Positions 1-8,507 of a DNA stretch of 64,000 bases are shown here, piece after piece. The translations under genes and the position numbers were made by a program. The notes beneath the pieces are model-generated. The model was given only the letters and a program-made list of their open reading frames with translations. It was not told where the DNA came from and did no database searches. Position 1 is the first letter of the stretch; every line of letters begins with the position of its first letter. The stretch spans positions 13,297-77,296 of the forward strand of contig CAAGBN010000064.1 in assembly GCA_900768075.1 (NCBI GenBank), in the 5' to 3' direction. Origin of the DNA: Clostridia bacterium (GTDB lineage Bacteria; Bacillota; Clostridia; Oscillospirales; Acutalibacteraceae).

Positions 1-1
1 C

Positions 2-805
2 GCCCTGCTTGTGGGTGTTATCATAGCTGTGGCAACCTCCAACTCATCATCACCTGTTACAAATGTTATCGGTACTCTTTTCAGTCCCGTGCAGAAGGTG
101 GCAGGCTATGTGGCTGATAATGTCAGCTGGCTTGGTGAGAGCTTCAGAAGCTCAGGCAGCTATAAAAGTGAGATAGAGAGACTTCGTCAGCAGATAGCTG
201 AATATGAAAATCAGCTAGTGGATTATAATGAAATGAAACAGAAGGTTTCTTCTTATGAGACTATGTTAGGTGTCAAGGAAGAAAATCCTGACTATGCTCT
301 TGAAAGAGCGAATATTATAGGCACTGACAGTGGAGATATGTTCTCATCACTTATAATTGACAAGGGCTCAAGTGACGGTGTCAGTGTCAATGATCCTGCT
401 GTTTACGGCAGTTATGTTGTGGGTATTGTCAAAAAGGTGCATCCCTCATACAGTGTAGTGCAGTCAATACTCAATCCTGATATAAACATAAGTGCTCTTG
501 ACAGCAAAACAAGAGAAACTGCTTATGTTACCACAAATGCAGAATATTCACTTAAGGGCAGCTGCCTGTTTTCAGGTCTTGAAAGAACAACAGCAGTATC
601 TCCCGGCGGTATAATTCTCACATCCGGTATAGGCGGTATCTATCCCAAGGGTCTTATTATCGGTACTGTTTCTGAGGTCAGCGAAAGCGGATATGACCTT
701 TCGAATTATGCGGTAATTCAGCCGGGTGTAAATGTAAAAGAAATTGAAGACCTTTTTATTATAACTGACTTCAAGGGTCAGGGTATCGAGGAAATTGCAG
801 AATAA
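2..805 (+). CDS. mreC: MreC, rod-shape-determining protein (5' end cut by window edge)
   Basis: MreC is an extracytoplasmic scaffold that links MreB/MreD to the elongation PBPs. The reading frame is open from the first bases of the window, so the cytoplasmic N-terminus and most of the membrane segment lie outside. What remains begins with the end of a hydrophobic helix (LLVGVIIAVA), then a coiled coil at roughly residues 55-90 (SEIERLRQQIAEYENQL) and the paired beta-barrel region typical of the family. The GTG at position 11 is an internal codon rather than a start. mreD follows with a 20-base gap when its GTG start is used. Identity rests on fold pattern plus the mreD-PBP2-minD neighbourhood, which is the standard Clostridia order. 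Confidence 0.9.
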   Translation, partial: ALLVGVIIAVATSNSSSPVTNVIGTLFSPVQKVAGYVADNVSWLGESFRSSGSYKSEIERLRQQIAEYENQLVDYNEMKQKVSSYETMLGVKEENPDYALERANIIGTDSGDMFSSLIIDKGSSDGVSVNDPAVYGSYVVGIVKKVHPSYSVVQSILNPDINISALDSKTRETAYVTTNAEYSLKGSCLFSGLERTTAVSPGGIILTSGIGGIYPKGLIIGTVSEVSESGYDLSNYAVIQPGVNVKEIEDLFIITDFKGQGIEEIAE

Positions 806-824
806 AAAAAGGACGGTGAAAAGA

Positions 825-1361
825 GTGAAGTTTGCAGATAACAAAAAATTATATATCAGACGGGCTCTTTTCATTGGCTTGCTCGTTTTAACGGCAGTTT
901 TTCAACACACAAAAGGTGCAATGCCGTCGGTTTTCGGGGCGAGAGCCTTTCTTCTTGTTCCCTTGACTGTATGCATAGCAATGTCTGAAAAAAGCCTTGG
1001 CGGTCTCAGCTTCGGCTTGCTTGCAGGTGTTTTGTGGGATTTTGCCACTGTCAGAGGTGACGGCTTTTATGCAGTTATGCTGACTCTTGCTGGTTATGTT
1101 GCAGGTGCTGCTACTGTCTATCTTATGAGAAACAACATTTTTTCAGCCTTGATTCTTTCAGCAGGAGCATCACTTTTTGTCAGTGTCGGCTATTGGCTTG
1201 TTTTCATCCTGATTTCAGGATATGAAAGCGCAGCAGATATATTGTTTGACTTTTATCTGCCGTCGGCAGTATATACCCTTGCTTTCACGGCAGTGTACTA
1301 TTATATAGTGCAGTTTATCATCAGGCTGACAACAGATAAGAAACAAATCAGAAAATATTAA
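825..1361 (+). CDS. mreD: MreD, rod-shape-determining membrane protein
   Basis: MreD is the small polytopic partner of MreC in the elongasome. The product has about five hydrophobic segments (for example LVLTAVF, AFLLVPLTVCIA, SFGLLAGVLW, LILSAGASLFVSVGYWLVFI and YTLAFTAVYYYIV) and, from the GTG at 825, is 178 residues long, normal for the family. I prefer this GTG over an in-frame TTG at 795 because GGACGG sits about 8 bases upstream, and the TTG would overlap mreC without a ribosome site. Co-transcribed with mreC and, 55 bases later, the PBP gene. Confidence 0.85.
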   Translation: MKFADNKKLYIRRALFIGLLVLTAVFQHTKGAMPSVFGARAFLLVPLTVCIAMSEKSLGGLSFGLLAGVLWDFATVRGDGFYAVMLTLAGYVAGAATVYLMRNNIFSALILSAGASLFVSVGYWLVFILISGYESAADILFDFYLPSAVYTLAFTAVYYYIVQFIIRLTTDKKQIRKY

Positions 1362-1416
1362 TCTCTTTTAAGTCTCTTATATATAATAAAAAATAATCAG
1401 AAAGGAGCCACAGTCT

Positions 1417-3447
1417 ATGAATTCAAAGAACAATAAGAACAGAGGAAATGCGGCAATAGCTATTATCTGTATTATGTTTGCTGTTTTTCTCGTGCATCTT
1501 TTCAGAGTGCAGGTTATAGGCACAAAAGAAGAAGCTGAAGCTGCAGTGTCTGTGGTATCCGTATCGGTTCCGGGTATAAGAGGCGAGATTTACGACAGAA
1601 ACGGTTATCCTCTTGTTACAAACAAGCAGGTTAACAAGATAGTTTTCAACTATCCCACATTCCCTAAGGATTACACAGAAAGAAACAAGATTATTATAGA
1701 GCTTATCAGACTTTTCCGTAAAAACAATGTGGAATGGAATGATAATCTTCCTATTCTCATAAATAAAAAAGGCAAGCTTGTTTTTGATAAGAACAAGCCC
1801 AATGAGGTTTCATATCTTAAAAGTGAGGCATTCCTCGACCTTAACTATTATGCTGATGTTGAAGACTGCTTCAATGCCCTTGTGAGCAAATATAAGCTTG
1901 AAGACTATTCTCTCAAGGATGCAAGAAATATAGCTTCAGTTTATTATTCAATGGTAAAAACAGGCTTTAACACAGGCAGAAACTATGAATTTGCAACAGA
2001 TGTTTCAAGTGCGCTTGTATCAGCAGTAAAAGAGCGAAGCGACCACTTCATCGGTGTTGATGTTCAGGTTTCAAGTGAAAGAGACTATTATGACGGCACA
2101 ATTGCTCCGCATATTTTAGGTATCGTTGCAAACATCAGTGAAAGCGAATATGAAAGCAAAAAAGAAGAGGGCTATACAATTACCGATATGATAGGTAAAA
2201 GTGGTATCGAATCAATTATGGAAAGTCAGCTTCGAGGAAGCAACGGTGTCAAGACTATTACTACTGATTCTGATGGCAACAAAACTGAAGAATACACCGT
2301 TATGCCACAGCAGGGTAACACAGTAATTCTGACTCTTGACAGAGATATACAGAAGGTTTCTCAGGAAGCTCTTGCTGAGGGCATCAAGAGTCTTCAGATA
2401 TCGACAGACCGAAGCTATATGCTTACGGGTTCAGTTGTTGTAATGGATACGAGAAACAATGAGGTTCTCGCTATGGCATCATATCCTAATTATGACAACT
2501 CCACCTATCAGGATGATTACGATAAGCTTTCCAAGGATGTAAGCAAGCCTCTTTGGAACAGAGCCTTGAAGAGTACCTATACCCCGGGTTCAACCATCAA
2601 GCCTGCAGTTGCTATGGCTGCTCTTGAAGAGGGCATTGTAAAGGGTGATACAGGTATTGTCTGCACAGGTATATATACTCACTATAAAGACTATCAGCCC
2701 CGTTGCACAAAGGTGCACGGCTATCAGAATGTAGTAAATGCAATTTACAATTCCTGCAATATCTATTTTTATGACACTGCAAGACGTCTCGGAATTGAAA
2801 AGCTCAACAGTTATTTCTCAATGTTCGGTCTCGGCGAGCCTACAGGCATAGAGCTTTCAGAAAGTGAGGGTACAGTTGATACAGTACAGCACCGTGAGCT
2901 CAAGGGCGAGATGTGGACTCCCGGTCTTACAATTCAGGCAGGTATCGGTCACGGTGACAACCAGTTCACACCTGTTCAACTTTGCTCTTATGTTTCAACT
3001 ATCGCAAACCGCGGAACAAGATATAAGGCTCACGTAATAAAGAGTGTGAAGAGCTCTGATCTTTCTGAGACAGTTATGGAAACTCAGTCACAGATACTTT
3101 CCAAGGCGAGCTTCTCAGATGCAAACTGGGACCTTGTTCACAGAGGTATGCTTCTTGTAGGTACACAGAGCTATGCTAACTTCTCAAAGGTGCCCTGCAA
3201 GGTTGCGGCTAAGACAGGTACAACAACAGTATCAAAAACTGTAAACGGCAGAAAAATTGAAACCTACAACGGTTTCCTTATTACTTTTGCACCTTATGAA
3301 AAGCCTGAGATTGCAATATGCGTCAGCGTCGAGGGTGCAGGTAGCGGTGGTTCAACAGCACCTATCGCTTCGGCTATTATGGAGCATTATTTCGCAACAA
3401 AGGATACTCAGGAAAATCTCCAGACAGAAAACAGCTTACTTAAGTAA
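1417..3447 (+). CDS. mrdA: Class B penicillin-binding protein (PBP2/MrdA-type transpeptidase)
   Basis: This 676-residue bitopic protein cross-links peptidoglycan outside the membrane. It has a short cytoplasmic N-terminus, one membrane helix at about residues 12-30, a PBP dimerisation domain (starting RGEIYDRNG near residue 55) and a transpeptidase domain. All three active-site motifs are intact: S392-T-I-K395, S446-C-N448 and K599-T-G601. The start has an AAAGGAG site 11 bases upstream. Position next to mreCD argues for the elongation-type PBP2 (MrdA) rather than a FtsI/SpoVD division PBP, although sequence alone does not settle this. The C-terminus ends shortly after the transpeptidase domain and has no PASTA repeats. 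Confidence 0.88.
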   Translation: MNSKNNKNRGNAAIAIICIMFAVFLVHLFRVQVIGTKEEAEAAVSVVSVSVPGIRGEIYDRNGYPLVTNKQVNKIVFNYPTFPKDYTERNKIIIELIRLFRKNNVEWNDNLPILINKKGKLVFDKNKPNEVSYLKSEAFLDLNYYADVEDCFNALVSKYKLEDYSLKDARNIASVYYSMVKTGFNTGRNYEFATDVSSALVSAVKERSDHFIGVDVQVSSERDYYDGTIAPHILGIVANISESEYESKKEEGYTITDMIGKSGIESIMESQLRGSNGVKTITTDSDGNKTEEYTVMPQQGNTVILTLDRDIQKVSQEALAEGIKSLQISTDRSYMLTGSVVVMDTRNNEVLAMASYPNYDNSTYQDDYDKLSKDVSKPLWNRALKSTYTPGSTIKPAVAMAALEEGIVKGDTGIVCTGIYTHYKDYQPRCTKVHGYQNVVNAIYNSCNIYFYDTARRLGIEKLNSYFSMFGLGEPTGIELSESEGTVDTVQHRELKGEMWTPGLTIQAGIGHGDNQFTPVQLCSYVSTIANRGTRYKAHVIKSVKSSDLSETVMETQSQILSKASFSDANWDLVHRGMLLVGTQSYANFSKVPCKVAAKTGTTTVSKTVNGRKIETYNGFLITFAPYEKPEIAICVSVEGAGSGGSTAPIASAIMEHYFATKDTQENLQTENSLLK

Positions 3448-3465
3448 AATAAAGAGGGTGAAAAT

Positions 3466-4182
3466 ATGGCTCAGAAAATCGTTATAGCATCAGGTAAGGG
3501 CGGTGTCGGCAAGACATCACTTTGTGTCGGTATTGGCAAGGCACTGAGCAGTATCGGAATGAGAGTGCTTCTTATAGACTGCGACTGTCTCAGAAGCCTT
3601 GATGTGCTCACCGGTGTAACAGAGCAGATGGTATATAATTTCGGAGATGTAATTTTCGGCAGATGCAGTGCTGAGGCGGCGCTTTATAAAAACGACGGTC
3701 TGAGTGTTGTTACCTGCCCCGAAAACTATGATAATATCAGTGATTACTCGATGAAATGGCTCATTGGCAAATACGAGAAGGATTTCGACTATATTCTTCT
3801 CGATGCTCCTGCAGGTATCGAGAGGGGATTACATATGGCATTGAGTGTTGCTGACAGAGCTATAGTAATATCTACGCCTGACCTTGTGTGTGTAAGAAGT
3901 GCTTGTATAGCAGGCAGGGAAATCGAAAAGGCAGGAGTAAAAAATATAAGACTCGTCATCAACCGTGTTTCAAAGAAAGATGTTGTCAGAGGAAGACTGC
4001 TTAATTTTGACTCGGTTATAGATGCAACACAGATTCAGTTAATAGGCATAGTACCCGAAGACCCGAAAATCAGACTCGGCTCAATGGGCAGAGAAATTTA
4101 TAAAAAGGGTCAGATATCATATAAAGCACTGAGCAATATTGCCAGAAGAATAGTCGGTCAGACTGCTGTGCTCAAGGTATAA
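3466..4182 (+). CDS. minD: MinD-like deviant-Walker ATPase
   Basis: A ParA/MinD-family P-loop ATPase of 238 residues. The deviant Walker A motif GKGGVGKTS is at residues 10-18, a LLIDCDCLRSLDVL stretch matches the MinD A' region, and DAPAGIERG matches the MinD DSPAGIE motif. MinD normally positions the division septum with MinC (and MinE or DivIVA). Two things are odd: no minC or minE lies in the cluster, and the usual C-terminal amphipathic membrane-targeting helix is not obvious; the protein ends ARRIVGQTAVLKV and is some 25 residues shorter than typical MinD. It could therefore be a MinD paralogue with another cargo. Start supported by GAGGGTG 8 bases upstream, 18 bases after the PBP stop. 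Confidence 0.72.
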   Translation: MAQKIVIASGKGGVGKTSLCVGIGKALSSIGMRVLLIDCDCLRSLDVLTGVTEQMVYNFGDVIFGRCSAEAALYKNDGLSVVTCPENYDNISDYSMKWLIGKYEKDFDYILLDAPAGIERGLHMALSVADRAIVISTPDLVCVRSACIAGREIEKAGVKNIRLVINRVSKKDVVRGRLLNFDSVIDATQIQLIGIVPEDPKIRLGSMGREIYKKGQISYKALSNIARRIVGQTAVLKV

Positions 4183-4247
4183 TGAAAATACAGTTAATAT
4201 TTTCCTAATAAATTGAATATTATTTCAGCTAAATTTATTAAAAAGTA

Positions 4248-4276
4248 TTGCAAATCGACAAAAATTTTGTTATTAT
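4248..4276 (+). promoter_or_regulatory. Sigma-A-type promoter for mgsA
   Basis: TTGCAA, 17-base spacer, TATTAT, 65 bases upstream of the mgsA start. It separates mgsA from the mre/min operon. Confidence 0.55.
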
Positions 4277-4341
4277 ATGATTAATTGGGCAAGTATAAAA
4301 ACGTAGGTTTTTTATTACTAAGTAGAAAGGTGGAAACTATT

Positions 4342-4752
4342 TTGAACATTGCACTTATTGCGCACGACGCGAAAAAAGAACTGATGACTCAGTTTTGCAT
4401 CGCTTATTGCGGCACACTCAGTAAACATTCCCTTTGTGCAACAGGTACAACGGGCAAAATGGTAAGCGAAGCAACAGGCCTTAACATTGTAAAATTCCTT
4501 TGCGGTTATCAGGGTGGCGACGAGCAGATTTCTGCAAGAATCGCTTGCAACGAAATCGACCTGCTTCTGTTTTTCAGAGATCCCCTTACTGCGAGAAAAG
4601 ACGAGCCAAACGAAGCTAATCTTATGCGACTTTGCGACGTACATAACGTACCTGTTGCAACTAATATCGCAACTGCTGAGGCACTCATTCACGCTCTTGA
4701 AAGAGGCGACCTTGACTGGCGTGATATTGTAAATCCCAAGAACGGATTTTAA
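4342..4752 (+). CDS. mgsA: Methylglyoxal synthase
   Basis: MgsA converts dihydroxyacetone phosphate to methylglyoxal and phosphate, a cytoplasmic overflow bypass of lower glycolysis. The 136-residue product starts MNIALIAHDAKK and carries the family motifs CGTLSKHSLCATGTTG (phosphate loop), GGDEQI and LLLFFRDPL. I chose the TTG at 4342 because GAAAGGTGG lies 8 bases upstream and the protein then begins exactly where family members do; a longer frame back to 4285 has no ribosome site. Clustering with minD is common in Clostridia. A T-box leader begins about 30 bases after its stop. Confidence 0.93.
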   Translation: MNIALIAHDAKKELMTQFCIAYCGTLSKHSLCATGTTGKMVSEATGLNIVKFLCGYQGGDEQISARIACNEIDLLLFFRDPLTARKDEPNEANLMRLCDVHNVPVATNIATAEALIHALERGDLDWRDIVNPKNGF

Positions 4753-4785
4753 TTTAAAAACCAACTTAATACTATAAAAGCTAAG

Positions 4786-4998
4786 ACGGAAAAGAGTAAC
4801 CTTTTATCCTCACCCCAGAGAAAAGCACCGAGGCTGGAAGTGCTTGTGTAAGGCGAGAGGCGAAGACATTCCCGAGCTGACGGAAGTCCGTTTGCCGCGT
4901 TAAGGCATCGAGTGGAGCGCTTATGCGTTCAATCGGGGTGGTACCGTGGAGTTTATGCTTCATCCCCAATGCAGTGGCATTGAGGATGAAGTTTTTTT
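4786..4998 (+). promoter_or_regulatory. T-box riboswitch controlling hisS-aspS
   Basis: A T-box senses uncharged tRNA and switches a terminator off. Visible parts are: the stem I AGTA element at 4795-4798; the apical AGAGAAAAGCACCGAGGCTGG region (split here as AGAGA at 4817 and CCGAGG at 4828); GAA followed by the specifier GAC at 4865-4867; the T-box core GGGTGGTACCGTGG around 4936; and an intrinsic terminator with CTTCATCC at 4958-4965 pairing with GGATGAAG at 4984-4991 and then seven T. GAC is an Asp codon. The bases GACAT also contain CAT (His) shifted by two, and the two downstream genes are hisS and aspS. The variable base of the T-box bulge is T, which could wobble-pair with the G discriminator of tRNA-Asp but not with C of tRNA-His. 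Confidence 0.9.
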
Positions 4999-5012
4999 AT
5001 TGCAAGAAAATC

Positions 5013-5175
5013 ATCGCGTTTTTGATTCTTTTTGGGCGATAGCAAAAAGAATGCCTGCCCGGCGAGGGCAAATAAATAACATCGTATTAATATTGCTTGC
5101 CGCAGGGCGTTACTTTTCCTGGCGTGGAAAAGACCCCTCAGTCACTTCGTGACAGTTCCCCTTAAAAGGGGCGCC
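5013..5175. repeat. Composite intergenic repeat, family A copy 1
   Basis: The first part (5013-5071) starts ATCGCGTTTTTGATTC, forms an ATTCTTTTTG/CAAAAAGAAT hairpin and ends in GCCTGCCCGGCGAGGGCA; it recurs at 51196, 61579 and partly 39763. The second part (about 5093-5132) resembles the same family in inverse orientation (GGGCGTTACTTTTCC, then a CTTTTCC/GGAAAAG hairpin). Two more hairpins follow: GTCAC-TTC-GTGAC at 5141-5153 and CCCCTT/AAGGGG at 5158-5171. It lies inside the hisS transcript, between the T-box terminator and the hisS ribosome site. Confidence 0.8.
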
Positions 5176-5231
5176 AAACAAAACACGTTAATTATTCAAT
5201 TTATATATTACTACTAATTGGAGGATATAAA

Positions 5232-6554
5232 ATGGCATTAGTAACAAAATCAATAAAAGGTACACAAGATACATTACCCTCAGAGAGCTACAAAATCCAG
5301 TTCGTTGAACAGTCAGTTCTCGAAATCGCAAAAAATTACGGCTACAAAGAAATCAGAGTGCCAGTATTCGAACACACCGAGCTTTTCCAGAGAGGTGTTG
5401 GTGATACCACTGACGTTGTGCAGAAGGAAATGTACACCTTCGAGGATAAGGGTGGCCGCTCAATCACACTTCGTCCCGAGGGTACAGCAGGCGTAGTCCG
5501 TTCATATATCGAGCACGGTCTTTTCAATGAGGCTCAGCCCCAGAAGGTTTGCTACCTCATTTCCTGCTACAGATATGAGAAGCCTCAGGCAGGCAGACTC
5601 AGAGAGTTCCATCAGTTCGGTTGCGAGTGCTTCGGCACAGCTTCACCTGCTGCTGATGCTGAGCTTATCTCACTTGTAAATGATATCTTCGCTTTCCTTG
5701 ATGTGAAGAATCTCAAAATTCAGATTAACTCAATCGGTTGCCCCGAATGCAGAAAGAACTATCACAAAGCACTTCAGGAATACTTCGAGAGCAAGAAGGA
5801 CAACCTTTGCGGTACTTGCCTCGGCAGACTCGAGCGTAATCCTATGAGAATCCTCGACTGTAAGAGCCCTGTTTGCTCCGATATTGCAAAGGATGCTCCC
5901 AAGGTAACAGATTATCTCTGCGACGAGTGCGATGACCACTTCAAAAAGACTCAGCAGTATCTCGATGCTATGAACATTCCCTACGAGGTTAATCCCTCAA
6001 TCGTTCGCGGTCTCGACTATTATACCAAGACAGTATTCGAGTTCGTTTCAACTGAAATCGGTGCTCAGGGTACAGTTTGCGGTGGCGGCAGATATGACGG
6101 TCTCGTTGAAGAAATCGGTGGTAACCACACTCCTGCACTTGGCTTTGCAATGGGCATGGAAAGACTTCTTATGCTTATGGAAGCTCAGGGCATCGAATTT
6201 CCGCCCGAAGCTAAATGTGACCTCTATATCGCATCAATGGGTGAGAATGCTACTCTCAAGGCTTCTCAGATAGCTTCAGATGTACGCGGTAACGGTATGC
6301 ACGCACAGTTTGACATTGTCGGCAGGAGCGTAAAGGCTCAGATGAAGTACGCTAACAAAATTGGTGCAGCTTACACAGTTGTACTCGGTGACAGCGAAAT
6401 CGAAGCAGGCGTTGCCAAGGTTAAGAATATGGCAGACGGCAGCGAAACCGAAATGAACATCGACGACATAGCAGAAGAAATTATGAGACTTTCAGTCAAT
6501 GACAGCCTTAAAGGCTTCGAGGTTGAGGGACTTGATATATCATCACTTATGTAA
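5232..6554 (+). CDS. hisS: Histidyl-tRNA synthetase
   Basis: HisRS charges tRNA-His with histidine. The 440-residue class IIa enzyme shows motif 2 in YRYEKPQAGRLREFHQFG, the histidine-binding RGLDYYTKTVFEF segment, motif 3 around GLGFAMGMERL-like sequence (LGFAMGMERLL) and the GGGRYDGL loop, followed by the C-terminal anticodon-binding domain. Start at ATG 5232 has GGAGG 8 bases upstream. It is followed 26 bases later by aspS, the conserved Firmicutes hisS-aspS operon, and lies under the T-box at 4786-4998. The last 20 residues (GFEVEGLDISSLM) form a small extension. Confidence 0.97.
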   Translation: MALVTKSIKGTQDTLPSESYKIQFVEQSVLEIAKNYGYKEIRVPVFEHTELFQRGVGDTTDVVQKEMYTFEDKGGRSITLRPEGTAGVVRSYIEHGLFNEAQPQKVCYLISCYRYEKPQAGRLREFHQFGCECFGTASPAADAELISLVNDIFAFLDVKNLKIQINSIGCPECRKNYHKALQEYFESKKDNLCGTCLGRLERNPMRILDCKSPVCSDIAKDAPKVTDYLCDECDDHFKKTQQYLDAMNIPYEVNPSIVRGLDYYTKTVFEFVSTEIGAQGTVCGGGRYDGLVEEIGGNHTPALGFAMGMERLLMLMEAQGIEFPPEAKCDLYIASMGENATLKASQIASDVRGNGMHAQFDIVGRSVKAQMKYANKIGAAYTVVLGDSEIEAGVAKVKNMADGSETEMNIDDIAEEIMRLSVNDSLKGFEVEGLDISSLM

Positions 6555-6580
6555 TTAATCACAGAAAGGAATATAAAGTT

Positions 6581-8365
6581 ATGGATTTTATGACAGGACT
6601 TAAAAGAACAGACTACTGTGGCACTTTCACAGCGAAAGACTGCGGCAGAGAGGTTGTAGTTGCAGGTTGGGTACAGAGACAGAGAGACCTTGGTGCTCTT
6701 ATCTTCGTTGACCTTCGTGACAGAACAGGTATCGTTCAGCTCGCATTTGACGATACAACAGCAAAGGAAATTTTCGACAAGGCTTTCTCAGTAAGAAGCG
6801 AATATGTACTTATGGCTAAGGGTACAGTACGTGAGAGAAGCTCAAAGAATATGGAAATCCCCACAGGTGAGGTTGAAATCTTCGTTACAGATCTTCGTAT
6901 CCTCGGCAAGAGCGAAACACCTCCCTTTGAGATTATCGAAAACTGCCAGACATCAGAGCTGACTCGTCTCAAGTACCGTTATCTTGACCTTCGTCGCCCT
7001 GATCTTCAGAAGAACATTCTTATGCGTCACAAGATCACAAAGATTATCCGTGACTATTTTGACGATAACGGCTTTATCGAGATTGAAACACCTATCCTCG
7101 TTAAGTCAACTCCCGAGGGTGCTCGTGACTTCCTTGTACCTTCAAGAATTCACAAGGGCTCATTCTATGCTCTTCCCCAGTCACCTCAGCTTTACAAGCA
7201 GCTTTCAATGGTTGCAGGCTTCGACAGATATATGCAGATTGCACGTTGCTTCCGTGACGAAGACCTTCGTGCAGACCGTCAGCCTGAATTCACACAGATA
7301 GACGTTGAAATGAGCTTCATCGAAATGGAAGACATCCTCGCTCTCATCGAAGGCTTTATGAAGAGAGTATTCAAGGAAGCTATCGGTGTTGATATTGATA
7401 CACCTCTTCCCAGACTCACCTTCAAAGAGGCAATGGAGCGTTACGGCTCAGATAAGCCCGATACAAGATACGCTATGGAAATCACAGATATCGGCGAAGA
7501 AGTTAAGAGCTGCGGCTTCGGTGTATTCACAGGTGCTCTTGAAAATGGCGGTAAGGTTGCTGCCATTACAGCTAAAAATGCATTCAATACTCTCACAAGA
7601 AAAGAAGTTGACAAGCTCACAGAATTCGTAAGAGGTATCGGTGCAAAGGGTCTTGCATGGGCAAGAATAGGCGAGGACGGCACAATTGCTTCATCCTTTG
7701 CTAAGTTTATGACAGAAGATGAAATGAAGGCTATTATGGATAAGTGTGGCGCAGAAAACGGTGACGTTATCCTTATCGTAGCTGACAAGGCAAGCACAAC
7801 TCTCAGCGTACTCGGTGCACTTCGTCAGACAGTAGCTAAGAAGCTTGACATCATTCCTCAGGACAAGTATAACCTTCTCTGGGTTGTAGAATTCCCCTTC
7901 TTCGATTGGGACGAAGAGCTCGGACAGTATGTTGCAATGCACCATCCGTTTACAGCTCCTCTTGAAGAGTGCCTCGGTTATCTTGAAACTGACAAGGCAA
8001 AGGTAAGAGCTAACGCTTATGACCTTGTACTCAACGGCATTGAGCTTGCAAGTGGTTCAATCAGAATTACTAACCCTGATCTTCAGAAGAGAATCTTCAA
8101 CCTCCTCGGTCTCAGCGACGAAGAAGCACACGAGAAGTTCGGCTTTCTTACAGATGCATTCAAATACGGTGCACCTCCTCACGGCGGTATCGGTCTTGGT
8201 CTTGACAGACTTGTTATGCAGATGCTTCGCCTTGAAACACTTCGTGACTGTATCGCATTCCCCAAGGTACAGAATGCAAGTGAGCCTATGACAGAGTGTC
8301 CTGCTCTTGTTGATAACGATCAGCTTGAGATGCTCGGCATCGGTGTTGTTAAAGAGGAAGAGTAA
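6581..8365 (+). CDS. aspS: Aspartyl-tRNA synthetase (bacterial type)
   Basis: AspRS of 594 residues, which charges tRNA-Asp (and tRNA-Asn if the organism uses the amidotransferase route; that cannot be judged here). Domains in order: N-terminal OB-fold anticodon domain (about 1-135), class II core beginning RYLDLRRPDLQ, motif 2 FRDEDLRADRQPEFTQ, the bacterial-specific GAD insertion (about 290-420) and motif 3 GLGLDRLVM. Length and the GAD insertion show the bacterial form. AGAAAGGA precedes the ATG. A weak hairpin at 8379-8399 follows but lacks a T-run, so I do not call it a terminator. Confidence 0.97.
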   Translation: MDFMTGLKRTDYCGTFTAKDCGREVVVAGWVQRQRDLGALIFVDLRDRTGIVQLAFDDTTAKEIFDKAFSVRSEYVLMAKGTVRERSSKNMEIPTGEVEIFVTDLRILGKSETPPFEIIENCQTSELTRLKYRYLDLRRPDLQKNILMRHKITKIIRDYFDDNGFIEIETPILVKSTPEGARDFLVPSRIHKGSFYALPQSPQLYKQLSMVAGFDRYMQIARCFRDEDLRADRQPEFTQIDVEMSFIEMEDILALIEGFMKRVFKEAIGVDIDTPLPRLTFKEAMERYGSDKPDTRYAMEITDIGEEVKSCGFGVFTGALENGGKVAAITAKNAFNTLTRKEVDKLTEFVRGIGAKGLAWARIGEDGTIASSFAKFMTEDEMKAIMDKCGAENGDVILIVADKASTTLSVLGALRQTVAKKLDIIPQDKYNLLWVVEFPFFDWDEELGQYVAMHHPFTAPLEECLGYLETDKAKVRANAYDLVLNGIELASGSIRITNPDLQKRIFNLLGLSDEEAHEKFGFLTDAFKYGAPPHGGIGLGLDRLVMQMLRLETLRDCIAFPKVQNASEPMTECPALVDNDQLEMLGIGVVKEEE

Positions 8366-8507
8366 TATTATTTAAGTGTATCGCGGTCATATTCTGGCCG
8401 TGGTATAGCTTATTAAAATATTGTTAACAGTTTGTTGTTTATATGTTTTTAATTAAAAAATATATAAATAGTAAAATTTCAGACAGTAAATTTTATGGAG
8501 GGATTTT

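Noticed and set aside
4318..4764. 148-codon open frame opposite mgsA
   Set aside because: It is a shadow of mgsA, has no ribosome site, is Cys-rich without pattern and ends in the T-box region.
8379..8399. Hairpin after aspS as a terminator
   Set aside because: The stem needs two wobble pairs and no T-run follows.
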